The notes under the pieces are model-generated. The model saw only the letters and a list, made by a program, of their open reading frames with translations. It was not told the DNA's origin and did no database searches. A program made the translations under genes and the position numbers. DNA of 40,912 nucleotides from SURF-21 sp964592775 (GTDB lineage: Bacteria; Actinomycetota; Geothermincolia; Geothermincolales; RBG-13-55-18), in NCBI GenBank assembly GCA_964592775.1, contig CAZQFX010000003.1:1-40912 (forward strand). Direction: 5' to 3'. Below, piece after piece: positions 32,294 to 39,419 of the stretch (position 1 is the stretch's first letter; the number at the start of each line of letters is the position of its first letter).

Positions 32294-32488
32294 CTGAACC
32301 CCCCATATGCTCCTCCCCCGGGCATCGAACGCGGGGAGACGATTCAGAACGCCATCTTGAAGATATTCTCCGACCAGACCCGCTACCTGGTGGTGATGGA
32401 CCGGGAAGGCGGGATCGCCGGCGTGCCGACGCGTATAGGCCTCATCAAGGGCGTTAACGTGGAGGCGCCTCCGGGTGACGGGCCTTGA
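32294..32488 (+). pseudogene. C-terminal gene remnant, CBS-domain-like
   Basis: A frame of about 64 codons without a credible start ends at a TGA at 32486-32488. Its product reads GIERGETIQNAILKIFSDQT, then RYLVVMDREGGIAGVPTRIG and LIKGVNVEAPP. The pattern of YLVV-D-G-G followed by TR-LIK resembles the end of a CBS domain (nucleotide-sensing module). It looks like the tail of a lost gene. With the operator region it accounts for most of the 438-bp stretch 32156-32593. Confidence 0.4.
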
Positions 32489-32523
32489 GGCTCGGCGTGC
32501 TTTTTGTTTAACTTCCCGCTTGT

Positions 32524-32529
32524 TATAAT
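32524..32529 (+). promoter_or_regulatory. -10 box of the Crp/Fnr gene
   Basis: A perfect TATAAT at 32524-32529. Seventeen bases upstream is TTTTTG (32501-32506), a poor -35. The start would be near 32536, giving a leader of about 58 bases. Confidence 0.5.
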
Positions 32530-32593
32530 CTACCTGCGCCGACATGTTTTATCGCACGTCCCAACGGGCACAATATCCTGCGGGAGGTAAACC

Positions 32594-33271
32594 TTGGAAG
32601 ACATGAAGCTCAGTGAATTCCTGAATCACCTCGAGGATGGGCTGCGCGCGCAGGCCCGGGAGCTGTTCAAGCCGGAGAGCTACGGCCGGGAGCAGTATAT
32701 CTTCATCGACCAGGACGAAGCCACCCATCTCTACCTGGTCGAAGACGGAACGGTGGAGTCCAATATCGTCCACGGCGACGGCAAGCTCTACATCCTCGGC
32801 TTCCACTACCCCGGCGACGTCTTCGGCGAGGGCGCCCTTTACGAGGAGGGCGTATATTCCTATTCCGCCGTAGCCCGCGAGGATGCGCTGGCATGGAGGG
32901 TGAGCTGGGACGACCTGCAGTGGCTGGCCTCGAAGGACCCTCTGTTCGCCCTCTATCTCATCAGGCTGATCGTACGCAAGCTCGACCAGGCCTACAACAA
33001 GGAGCGCTGCATCGCGGGGGAGAAGGTGGAGAAACGCATCGCGTGCATCCTGATGAAGATGGCGGGCGAGATCGGGATAAGCGGCAAGTGCGGCCTGGTC
33101 ATCGACACCCCCCTCACCAACCGCGACATCGCCGGGCTGGTGGGCTCCACCGAGGAGACGGTGTCGCGTATCATGAGCCGCCTCAAGAAAGAGGGCATCA
33201 TCACCGCGGAGGGGAAGTTCCTGGTCGTGAAGGACAAGGATGCCCTTGCCGCTTACTTCGATGGTTTCTGA
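32594..33271 (+). CDS. Crp/Fnr-family regulator with FNR-type recognition helix
   Basis: 225 residues: an N-terminal cyclic-nucleotide-like beta barrel (THLYLVEDGTVES, then GFHYPGDVFGEGALYEEG), a long dimer helix, and a winged HTH, LTNRDIAGLVGSTEETVSRI. The recognition helix carries E-x-x-S-R (E188, S191, R192), the FNR pattern that reads TGAT, not the CRP pattern R-E-x-x-G-R. The N-terminal Cys set that binds the oxygen-sensing cluster in FNR is absent, so the signal is something else; Cys residues occur later (KERCIAG, RIACIL, SGKCG). The start is TTG at 32594, six bases after GGAGG; the ATG at 32603 is too far from it. Two matching TGAT-N4-ATCA sites lie just downstream of the gene. Confidence 0.88.
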   Translation: MEDMKLSEFLNHLEDGLRAQARELFKPESYGREQYIFIDQDEATHLYLVEDGTVESNIVHGDGKLYILGFHYPGDVFGEGALYEEGVYSYSAVAREDALAWRVSWDDLQWLASKDPLFALYLIRLIVRKLDQAYNKERCIAGEKVEKRIACILMKMAGEIGISGKCGLVIDTPLTNRDIAGLVGSTEETVSRIMSRLKKEGIITAEGKFLVVKDKDALAAYFDGF

Positions 33272-33301
33272 TCCCCCCGCCCCCCTCACGGCCCGCCATC
33301 C

Positions 33302-33317
33302 CATGATGCGCATCATG
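33302..33317. promoter_or_regulatory. FNR-like palindrome, site 1
   Basis: CATGATGCGCATCATG is a perfect 16-bp palindrome containing TGAT-N4-ATCA (33304-33315). It starts 31 bases after the regulator's stop codon and 96 bp (centre to centre) before site 2. A further partial inverted repeat (ATGTTCG...CGAACAT, 33315-33337) follows it. Confidence 0.6.
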
Positions 33318-33399
33318 TTCGGGGGCAGAGCGAACATCATGTCGGCCTGAATATCAGACCGGGTATGGTTATCCGGAGCCGCTTCCCGGGAAGAACTCG

Positions 33400-33440
33400 T
33401 GATGCATATCATGGCTCGAGTCCATGCGGGTGGCTATGCT
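33400..33440 (+). promoter_or_regulatory. FNR-like site 2 with downstream -10 (class II layout)
   Basis: TGATGCATATCA (33400-33411) again fits TGAT-N4-ATCA. TATGCT at 33435-33440 is a plausible -10; a start seven bases later (33447) would place the site centre at -41.5, the classical FNR class II activation position. The promoter would drive the small CxxC gene at 33483. Confidence 0.55.
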
Positions 33441-33482
33441 GTGGGCAGGAGGGTCGGAGTAGACATGAAACAGGAGGTAGGG

Positions 33483-33626
33483 ATGGGTAAGAAGGATGGC
33501 AAGGACAAGGGAGGGCTCCGCTGCCCTCATTGCGCCGATTCCAAGTACCCATGCGTTACCATGGAGAAGCAGATGCATAAGGGAAGCGGGATAACCGCAC
33601 AGACAAGAAGGGACAAGAAGGCGTAG
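33483..33626 (+). CDS. Small CPHC protein, 47 residues
   Basis: ATG 33483 follows AGGAGG (33472-33477) at five bases, which decides the start. The product is Lys-rich (GKKDGKDKGG) with one C-P-H-C pair, another Cys in KYPC, and a basic tail QTRRDKKA. The Cys pair suggests a small metal-binding knuckle or a redox motif. I do not recognise the family. It lies behind an FNR-like site and ends before a clear terminator, so it forms its own transcription unit. Confidence 0.65.
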   Translation: MGKKDGKDKGGLRCPHCADSKYPCVTMEKQMHKGSGITAQTRRDKKA

Positions 33627-33669
33627 GTACGCGCGTAGCGCGGCATAGAGAACGGGCAGGCGAAACGAG

Positions 33670-33692
33670 AGGGGCGGAGTTCCCGCCCCTTT
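33670..33692 (+). terminator. Intrinsic terminator of the small CPHC gene
   Basis: A perfect 8-bp stem AGGGGCGG (33670-33677) and CCGCCCCT (33683-33690) with a five-base loop, followed by TT and G. It lies 44 bp after the stop codon. The T run is short but the hairpin is strong. Confidence 0.65.
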
Positions 33693-33715
33693 GTAATTGG
33701 CCGGTGCGGGGCCTT

Positions 33716-33851
33716 CGATCTCCGAGAAGGGTCCGCGAAGGCGGATATGGCGTGGGGTGGAGGCATAAGACCTTGAAGGGGTTGATGTAGACGAGAGGCC
33801 TTGCGCGCGGGGAATCAGATCCGTGTTGGATATTTCCGATCTCCGAGAAGG
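33716..33851. repeat. 15-bp direct repeat upstream of the DUF255 gene
   Basis: CGATCTCCGAGAAGG occurs exactly at 33716-33730 and 33837-33851, 121 bp apart. The second copy ends 16 bases before the DUF255 ATG. They could be regulator sites or the edges of a small duplication. Confidence 0.5.
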
Positions 33852-33867
33852 AAAAGGGTGGATCGAT

Positions 33868-35643
33868 ATGGAGGAGGAGAGAACGGAGGAATATGCGGAA
33901 GGGTCGGCGGCTGGAGATAACCGCTTCAGCCCGCGAACCAACCGCGCCCATGAGATAGACTGGCTGCCCTGGGGGGAGGAGGCCTTTCGGAGAGCGCAAA
34001 AGGAAGGCAAGCCGGTGCTCCTCTCCATCTCCGCGGTGTGGTGCCACTGGTGCCACGTCATGGACGAGACCTCCTACTCGGACCGCGCGGTCATCGGCCT
34101 CATCAACAGGAGGTTCGTCGCGGTCCGCGTGGACAGCGACCGCAACCCGGACATCAACCGCCGCTACAACCAGGGCGGATGGCCGACAACCGCATTCCTC
34201 GACGCGCGGGGGACTCTCCTGGCCGGGGCGACGTACATACCTCCCGAGAACATGCGCGTGGCCCTGGAGAGGATCGCGCAGTTGTATTCCGAGCACGAGA
34301 TCGATACATCCGGCCGGGAGGCGGAGCGGCTACTCCCCACCACAAGGGAGGGGGAGCTGGAGTTGGGGATGGTCGAGGAAACCGGCGCACTGATCCTGCG
34401 GGCATGGGACCGCGCCCACGGGGGACTGGGAAGAGAGCCGAAATTCCCGCAGGCGGAGTCCATCGCCCTCGCCCTGGAGCTGTACGCCGACGAGGGGAAT
34501 GCCGAATACCTCGCCTTCGCCCGCGGCACCCTCGAGGCGATGATGCGGGGGAACCTCCTCGATAAGGTGGAGGGCGGCTTCTTCCGTTACTCCACCACCA
34601 GGGACTGGTCGATACCCCACTACGAGAAGATGCTCTCCGACAACGCGGCGCTGATAGACGTGCTGCTCAAGGCCTTCAACCTGACCGGCGCGGAGATCTT
34701 CCGCCGCACGGCCGGCGAGACCGCGGATTACATCCTGCGCGCCTTGAGCGACGGCGAAGCCAGGCTCTACGGGAGCCAGGACGCGGACGAGGAATACTAC
34801 CTGCTCGGGGCAAAGGACAGGGGACGGGTATCTCCCCCTCCCGTTGACAGGACGGTCTATACGGATGCCGCCGCGCGGGCCGCGGCCAGCCTCCTGGCGG
34901 AGGGCACGGCCCTGGAACGCGAAGACCACGTCGCCGTGGCGCTGGCGGCCCTGGATCTTCTGTGGTCCGCGTTCTACCGGCCGGGTGAAGGGATGGCGCA
35001 TTACAACGACGGCCGGCCCCACCGCTGGGGGCTCCTGGACGACAATGTCGAAGCGGCCGCCGCCTTCCTGAAGGCATTCGGGTATACCGGGGAGCGGCGG
35101 TACCTGGAGCGGGCCGGGACCCTGCTGCGCCTGCTGCTCGAGGGGCACTGGGACGGGGAGAACTCCCTTTTCCTCGACACCTCGCCGGGAAACGCCCTCG
35201 CCGGCCTGCGGCCGGAACACGCGGACCTGGGGAGCCAGTCGCGCGCGGCCGAGGCCATGCTGCTCTACCGCGCCTTCGGCGGCGAAGAGGACTGGCGCGC
35301 TCGCGCCGGCGATGTCCTGCGGGCGTCCTCGGGGATGGCGGCGGCATACGGCATTATGGCCGCGCCCTTCGCCGCGGCGGTCAACCTCTACCTGCGGGGA
35401 CCGTCGCTGGTCAGGATCTCGGGGGGCGAAGGGGGTGCCGCGGGGGCTTTCCTGAGGGCGGCCGTCCTCTCCCCCCGGCCCAGGATCGTACCCATGGTTT
35501 CGGAAAAAGTGGGAAGAATAGTAGGGGAAGCGGTCTTCGAGGTATGCACCATGCAGGCCTGTGAACTGCGCACCACGGAACTGGAGGCCCTGGCCCGGCA
35601 CCTCGGGGTAAGCGGGGAGCTGATAAAAGGGGGAAGACGATGA
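33868..35643 (+). CDS. DUF255 thioredoxin-like protein (YyaL/SSP411 family)
   Basis: A 591-residue protein. The N-terminal thioredoxin-like domain contains AVWCHWCHVMDETSYSD (Cys59-x-x-Cys62), the family signature, then DSDRNPDINRRYNQGGWPTT. The rest is an alpha/alpha six-barrel like that of N-acylglucosamine epimerases: GGLGREPKFPQ, GGFFRYSTTRDWSIPHYEKM and LLDDNVEAAAAFLKAFGYTG. The biochemical role of the family is not established. I use ATG 33868, with AAGGGTGG nearby; an upstream GTG (33823) is possible. The stop overlaps the next gene by ATGA, so it heads a Fe-S assembly operon, suggesting a thiol-redox role there. The protein is somewhat shorter than typical (~670). Confidence 0.85.
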   Translation: MEEERTEEYAEGSAAGDNRFSPRTNRAHEIDWLPWGEEAFRRAQKEGKPVLLSISAVWCHWCHVMDETSYSDRAVIGLINRRFVAVRVDSDRNPDINRRYNQGGWPTTAFLDARGTLLAGATYIPPENMRVALERIAQLYSEHEIDTSGREAERLLPTTREGELELGMVEETGALILRAWDRAHGGLGREPKFPQAESIALALELYADEGNAEYLAFARGTLEAMMRGNLLDKVEGGFFRYSTTRDWSIPHYEKMLSDNAALIDVLLKAFNLTGAEIFRRTAGETADYILRALSDGEARLYGSQDADEEYYLLGAKDRGRVSPPPVDRTVYTDAAARAAASLLAEGTALEREDHVAVALAALDLLWSAFYRPGEGMAHYNDGRPHRWGLLDDNVEAAAAFLKAFGYTGERRYLERAGTLLRLLLEGHWDGENSLFLDTSPGNALAGLRPEHADLGSQSRAAEAMLLYRAFGGEEDWRARAGDVLRASSGMAAAYGIMAAPFAAAVNLYLRGPSLVRISGGEGGAAGAFLRAAVLSPRPRIVPMVSEKVGRIVGEAVFEVCTMQACELRTTELEALARHLGVSGELIKGGRR

Positions 35644-36818
35644 AAGAGGCCTACCTGGACAATTACGCCGCGACGCCGATCCTGCCCGAAGTAAGGGAGG
35701 CCATGATCCCTTATCTCGGAGAGAGTTACGGCAACCCCTCCTCCCTGCACGGCCGGGGCGACGCCACGAGAGAAGCCGTGGAAGGGGCGCGCGAGAGGGT
35801 CGCCGCCCTCATCGCAGCAAGCCCGGAGGAGATCATCTTCACCTCCAACGGCACCGAGGCGAACAACCTGGCGGTAAAGGGGATAACCGCCGGCTCCCGG
35901 CGCAAGGGCAGGCACGTCGTGCTCTCCGCCGTGGAGCATTTCTCGGTGCTGCACGCCGCGCGCTCCCTGGAGAAACAGGGATACGAGCTCACGCTGGTCT
36001 CCGTGGACGAACACGGTACGATCGACCTGGACGAGCTGGCCGCGGCGATCGGCGATGATACCGTCCTGGTCTCGATCATGGCCGCCAACGGCGAGGTGGG
36101 CACCATCCAGCCCATAAAGGAGGCCGCGCGTATCGCGGCCGACAAGGAGGTGCCCTTCCATACCGACGCGGTGGCCGCCGCCTCGTCCCTGCCGTTGGAC
36201 GTGGGAGACCTGGGCGTCTCCGCCCTTTCCCTCTCGTCCGACCTCATCTACGGGCCGCAGGGCACGGGCGCCCTCTGGCTCAAGAGGGGCCTGCGGATCA
36301 TCCCCATGCTGGACGGCGGAGTACAGGAGGGGGGCCGCCGCGGGGGCACGGAGAACGTGGCCGGCATCGTGGGGATGGGCAGGGCTGCCGAGCTCGCCGC
36401 GCGGGACATGGCGGAGAGGAACGCCCGCCTCTCGAGCCTGCGGGACGCCCTTATCGCGAGCCTGCCGCGGAATGTCGAGCACCTCTACCTCACCGGCCAT
36501 CCGGAGCGGCGCCTGCCGTGGAACGCCAGCTTCGCGGTGGAGTTCATCGAGGGCGAGGGCATGCTCCTCTTCCTGGACCAGCGGGGAGTGGCGGTCTCCA
36601 GCGGGTCCGCATGTACCTCCCGCGCCCTCAAGGGTTCGCACGTCCTCGCCGCGTGCGGGATACCGGCGGAGAGGGCCCAGGGTTCCATCCTTTTCAGTTT
36701 CGGCCTCCAGAACACGCGAGAGGACGTGGACTACGTGCTGGAGGTATTCCCTCCCATCGTGGAGAGATTGAGGCAGATGTCGCCTCTTTACGCCAAGTTC
36801 CTGAAGGAAAGGGGGTAG
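35640..36818 (+). CDS. NifS/IscS-like protein lacking the PLP lysine
   Basis: A 392-residue member of the cysteine desulfurase family by overall sequence: AYLDNYAATPILPEV, YGNPSSLHGRG, FTSNGTEANNLAVKG, VEHFSV with His100, HTDAV with Asp176, and the mobile catalytic Cys325 in SSGSACTSRALKG. The invariant H-K before Y-G-P-K-G is replaced: the sequence reads LSSDLIYGPQG, putting Leu202 where the Schiff-base lysine belongs, and the usual Gln three residues after the Asp is Ala179. Without the lysine, ordinary PLP desulfurase chemistry is not expected. A desulfurase homologue without this lysine is known from Archaeoglobus fulgidus (IscS), proposed to act as a Cys-ligand partner of IscU. An IscU-like gene follows immediately. 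Confidence 0.88.
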   Translation: MKEAYLDNYAATPILPEVREAMIPYLGESYGNPSSLHGRGDATREAVEGARERVAALIAASPEEIIFTSNGTEANNLAVKGITAGSRRKGRHVVLSAVEHFSVLHAARSLEKQGYELTLVSVDEHGTIDLDELAAAIGDDTVLVSIMAANGEVGTIQPIKEAARIAADKEVPFHTDAVAAASSLPLDVGDLGVSALSLSSDLIYGPQGTGALWLKRGLRIIPMLDGGVQEGGRRGGTENVAGIVGMGRAAELAARDMAERNARLSSLRDALIASLPRNVEHLYLTGHPERRLPWNASFAVEFIEGEGMLLFLDQRGVAVSSGSACTSRALKGSHVLAACGIPAERAQGSILFSFGLQNTREDVDYVLEVFPPIVERLRQMSPLYAKFLKERG

Positions 36819-36823
36819 GTATC

Positions 36824-37207
36824 ATGGCGCAATACAGCGACGTGGTGATGGAGCACTTCACCAACCCGCGCAACGTGGGCGAGATAGAGGGCGCCGACGG
36901 CGTGGGAGAGGTGGGCAACCCCGTATGCGGGGATATGATGACCTTCTATATCAAGGTCGGCGAGGACGAGCGCCTGGAGGACGTGAAGTTCAAGACCTTC
37001 GGCTGCGGCGCGGCCATCGCCGTCTCCAGCATGGTGAGCGAGATGGCCAAGGGCAAGACCGTGGACGAGGCCTTGCGCATAAGCCGCGATGACGTGGCCG
37101 AGGAGTTGGGCGGGCTTCCCAAGCAGAAGATGCACTGCTCCAACCTCGGGGCCGATGCCCTGCGCCTGGCCATCGAGGATTATAAGAGCAAGAAAGGAAA
37201 GAACTGA
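36824..37207 (+). CDS. IscU/NifU-type Fe-S scaffold
   Basis: A 127-residue scaffold protein. It starts MAQYSDVVMEHFTNPRNVG and keeps all three cluster-ligand cysteines: NPVCGD, KTFGCGAAIAVSS and KMHCSNLGADAL, with the Asp next to the first Cys that helps cluster release. Scaffolds of this type receive sulfide and iron and pass [2Fe-2S] or [4Fe-4S] clusters to client proteins. The ATG at 36824 follows GGGGGTAGGT, five bases after the NifS-like stop, so the two are co-translated. Because that partner lacks the PLP lysine, the sulfur source for this scaffold is an open question. Confidence 0.92.
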   Translation: MAQYSDVVMEHFTNPRNVGEIEGADGVGEVGNPVCGDMMTFYIKVGEDERLEDVKFKTFGCGAAIAVSSMVSEMAKGKTVDEALRISRDDVAEELGGLPKQKMHCSNLGADALRLAIEDYKSKKGKN

Positions 37208-37208
37208 G

Positions 37209-37397
37209 ATGGAGGAGAGGGCTACGGAGAGGAAGACCATCTGCAAGTGCCCCTACTGCGACGCGGAGATACTGGTCGTGGAGGAGCTGCCCCCCTTCTG
37301 CCGGCCCTGCAGCATCACCATCGTCACCTGCGAGAGCTGCGGCGGGAAGGCGAGGGAAGGGGCGGAGGAATGCCCCGAATGCGGGGAGAGGTTCTAG
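37209..37397 (+). CDS. Small zinc-ribbon protein, 62 residues
   Basis: Begins one base after the IscU-like stop. It has four C-x2-C pairs: CKCPYC, FCRPC, CESCGG and CPECGE, enough for two zinc ribbons or rubredoxin-like knuckles. No catalytic motif. Placement directly behind the scaffold gene suggests a metal-transfer or electron-transfer accessory, which is inference. It ends the operon; a perfect 7-bp hairpin without a T run (CGCGGGA...TCCCGCG, about 37448-37466) lies in the following gap. Confidence 0.75.
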   Translation: MEERATERKTICKCPYCDAEILVVEELPPFCRPCSITIVTCESCGGKAREGAEECPECGERF

Positions 37398-37531
37398 TCC
37401 GCCGGACGTGCGGGGTTCGACCCGCTAAGAGGAAGGCGGATCGCCAACGCGGGAAGGCCTCCCGCGGCTGACGTGCGGTTGGCCGCCAGTCCTGTTACCG
37501 GGGCGGATCGCGGATATCGAGCGTCCTGCCA

Positions 37532-37560
37532 TATAATGGATAGTTTCTCGATATTCGAGA
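37532..37560 (+). promoter_or_regulatory. -10 box and operator of the DsrE-like gene
   Basis: TATAAT at 37532-37537 without a good -35. The expected start (about 37544) coincides with a perfect inverted repeat TCTCGA-TAT-TCGAGA (37546-37560), well placed for a repressor or redox regulator. The gene starts at 37583 behind GGAGG. Confidence 0.5.
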
Positions 37561-37582
37561 CCCCATCAAAGGAGGTAAGGAT

Positions 37583-38068
37583 ATGAAGGAGGAGACGGAA
37601 AAGGCGACGATAGTCGTCTTCAGCGGGGAACTGGACCGCGCCCTGGCGGCTTTCAACATCGCCACCACGGCGGCTTCCATGGGCATGGAGGTGACCATGT
37701 TCTTCACCTTCTGGGGCTTGAACGTGGTCAGCAGGGAGAAAACCGGGGCCGGCGAGAGGAAAGCGCTGCAGAAGATGATGGGCGTGATGAACAAGGGCGG
37801 GGCGAGGCGCCTCAAGCTCTCCCGCCTCAACATGCTGGGGGGCGGCAAGGCGGCCATGAAGATGCTCATGAAGGAGTATCACATGCCCTCACTGGAGGAG
37901 ATGATGCCCATGGCCAAGGAGTTGGGGGTACGCTTTCTAGCCTGCACCACCTCCATGGCCCTCATGGGATTGGGCGAGGGCGACTTCATCCCCGAGGTGG
38001 ACGAGTTCGTGGGAGCCGCCACCTACGTGGAGAAGGCCTCGGGGTCCACGATCAACCTGTTCATCTAA
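37583..38068 (+). CDS. DsrE/DsrF-like (COG2210-type) protein
   Basis: A 161-residue protein of the DsrE/F/H-like superfamily: ATIVVFSGELDRALAAFNIA at the start, then MEVTMFFTFWGLNVVSR and a C-terminal GVRFLACTTSMALMGL with the conserved sulfur-carrier Cys. Such proteins bind persulfide sulfur or act as membrane-associated sulfur-relay factors; the exact reaction of this subgroup is not settled. Met-rich segments (ALQKMMGVMNKGG and AAMKMLMKEYHMPSLEEMM) are typical. The ribosome site GGAGGTAAGGAT directly precedes the ATG. Next gene in the same direction is a TusA-type sulfur carrier 125 bp downstream, a pairing common in sulfur relays. Confidence 0.85.
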   Translation: MKEETEKATIVVFSGELDRALAAFNIATTAASMGMEVTMFFTFWGLNVVSREKTGAGERKALQKMMGVMNKGGARRLKLSRLNMLGGGKAAMKMLMKEYHMPSLEEMMPMAKELGVRFLACTTSMALMGLGEGDFIPEVDEFVGAATYVEKASGSTINLFI

Positions 38069-38193
38069 GTACTAAGCCCCGGAGGCAAGGTCGTTCGGCG
38101 TATGGCGTCGAATCCCGTGATGGTAAGGCGGGGCCGGAGAGACCGAGCCCGGCCTGCGGGGCCATGCCGCGGAGATAGAGAGGAGGTGCGGCT

Positions 38194-38424
38194 TTGAAAG
38201 CAGACAAGACGCTGGACTGCGTGGGCCTCTACTGCCCCATGCCCATCGTGAAGACCGCCCGGGAGATCGAGGGGCTCGCGGACGGCGAGGTCCTGGAGGT
38301 CATCGCCGACGACAAGGGGATAAAGAGCGACATGCCGGCCTGGTGCTCCAAGACGGGCAACGAGTGCCTGGGCATAGAGGAGGAGGACGGCGAGTTCCAT
38401 GTTTTCGTGAAGAAGAAGGGTTGA
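38194..38424 (+). CDS. TusA-family sulfur carrier
   Basis: A 76-residue TusA/SirA-like protein. It starts with the family signature TLDCVGLYCPMPIVKTAREI; Cys14 in CPMP is the persulfide-carrying residue and Cys9 is an additional thiol. The middle DGEVLEVIADDKGIKSDMPAW and the tail FHVFVKKKG complete the small alpha/beta fold. The start is TTG at 38194, set by AGGAGGTG five to six bases upstream. It lies between the DsrE-like and rubrerythrin genes (11-bp gap to the latter), so it is probably co-transcribed with rubrerythrin. Likely shuttles sulfane sulfur between a donor and the Fe-S or tRNA/pterin pathways. Confidence 0.88.
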   Translation: MKADKTLDCVGLYCPMPIVKTAREIEGLADGEVLEVIADDKGIKSDMPAWCSKTGNECLGIEEEDGEFHVFVKKKG

Positions 38425-38435
38425 AAGGGGGAGCG

Positions 38436-38933
38436 ATGGGCGACAAGACCCGGAAGAACCTTTACGACGCCTACACCGGAGAGTCGAAGGCGGTGGTGAG
38501 GCTCAAGGCCTTCGCGGCCAAGGCGGAGGAAGAGGAGTACGATGGCGTGGCGAAGCTCTTCCGCGCCGTGGCGGAATCGGAGAGCATACACGCCTTCAAC
38601 AACCTGCGCCTGTTGCGCGAGATAAAGGACACGGAGACCAACCTGGAGGAAGCGCTGGCCAAGGAGCAGAAGATCGCGGAGGTGGGGTACGACGCGTTCA
38701 TCGCCGACGCGGAGGCGGAGGAAGACAAGGCGGCGGCCACGATGTTCGCCTTCGCCCGCGACGTGGAAGAGAGGCACGCCAGGCTCTACGAGGGCGCATT
38801 GCGGCACATGGTGGCGGACAGGGTCCCCGCTTATTACGTCTGCGGCGTTTGCGGCTACGTGGCCGACGACGTCATCCCCGAGAAGTGCCCCATCTGCGGC
38901 GCCCCCGAGGACAAGTTCTTCGAAGTCGGATAA
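38436..38933 (+). CDS. rbr: Rubrerythrin
   Basis: A 165-residue rubrerythrin: an N-terminal four-helix di-iron domain (AYTGESKAVVRLKAFAAKAE, then AESESIHAFNN and DVEERHARLYE, giving the E-x2-H iron ligands) and a C-terminal rubredoxin domain with YVCGVCGYVADD and KCPICGAPEDKF. The protein reduces hydrogen peroxide in anaerobes using rubredoxin-type electrons. ATG 38436 has AAAGGGGGAG upstream. Slightly shorter than the classical ~190-residue form, mostly in the N terminus. It forms the end of the sulfur/redox block. Confidence 0.92.
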   Translation: MGDKTRKNLYDAYTGESKAVVRLKAFAAKAEEEEYDGVAKLFRAVAESESIHAFNNLRLLREIKDTETNLEEALAKEQKIAEVGYDAFIADAEAEEDKAAATMFAFARDVEERHARLYEGALRHMVADRVPAYYVCGVCGYVADDVIPEKCPICGAPEDKFFEVG

Positions 38934-38937
38934 GCAA

Positions 38938-38959
38938 CGGGCCCCCCGGGGGGAGCCCG
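38938..38959. terminator. GC-rich hairpin after rubrerythrin
   Basis: CGGGC (38938-38942) pairs with GCCCG (38955-38959), and CCCCC pairs with the following Gs, making a very strong hairpin four bases after the stop. The downstream sequence TCTTCAG is only weakly T-rich. It separates two convergent genes. Confidence 0.5.
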
Positions 38960-38989
38960 TCTTCAGCGTTCATTCGGCCTACGCTATCT

Positions 38990-39220
38990 CTACTCTATCC
39001 CGCACTTCTCGAGGGAGTCCTTGACCTCGGTGAGGATTTTCTTCCTCTTCTCCAGTTCGGCCAGCTTGGCCTCGACGTCCTCCATCTCCGGATCGAATAC
39101 GCAAGCCCCAAAGGAGCAGTCGACCCCGGCGAGCTCCTGCAACTTGCCCGCTACCACCCTGAGCTCGTCCTCGTAGGCCTCTATCTCCTGGTTCAACAAT
39201 TCCTCTTTTTCATCAGCCAT
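38990..39220 (-). CDS. Small coiled-coil protein, 76 residues
   Basis: ATG 39220 is preceded by AAGGAGGTTGCATCG, a near-perfect ribosome site. The product is highly charged with heptad-like spacing (EELLNQEIEAYEDELRVVAG, then EMEDVEAKLAELEKRKKIL), predicting a helical hairpin or coiled coil. Three Cys occur (VDCSFGAC and the terminal EKCGIE). I do not recognise the family. A TATAAT box lies about 41 bases upstream, so it is probably a stand-alone, well expressed small gene. Confidence 0.65.
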   Translation of the reverse strand: MADEKEELLNQEIEAYEDELRVVAGKLQELAGVDCSFGACVFDPEMEDVEAKLAELEKRKKILTEVKDSLEKCGIE

Positions 39221-39260
39221 CGATGCAACCTCCTTGGTAACTCCCGCCGTCGTTTAGTTC

Positions 39261-39266
39261 ATTATA
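39261..39266 (-). promoter_or_regulatory. -10 box of the coiled-coil gene
   Basis: Minus-strand TATAAT (39266-39261) with no convincing -35 17 bases upstream. The start would be near 39254, giving a leader of about 34 bases to the strong ribosome site. Confidence 0.5.
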
Positions 39267-39419
39267 CCCAAAGAGAAGGGTTTTTCTACGGCGGTAAAGG
39301 CGCCGTTGACGCCTGGCATCCGCAGAATCCAACCGGCAATCCATGGAGGAAGCCCGCGCCCGGCACCGCCGGGTTCGCATCCCGCCCTTCCTCCCGGCCC
39401 TTCCATGCCGTGCCTCTCC

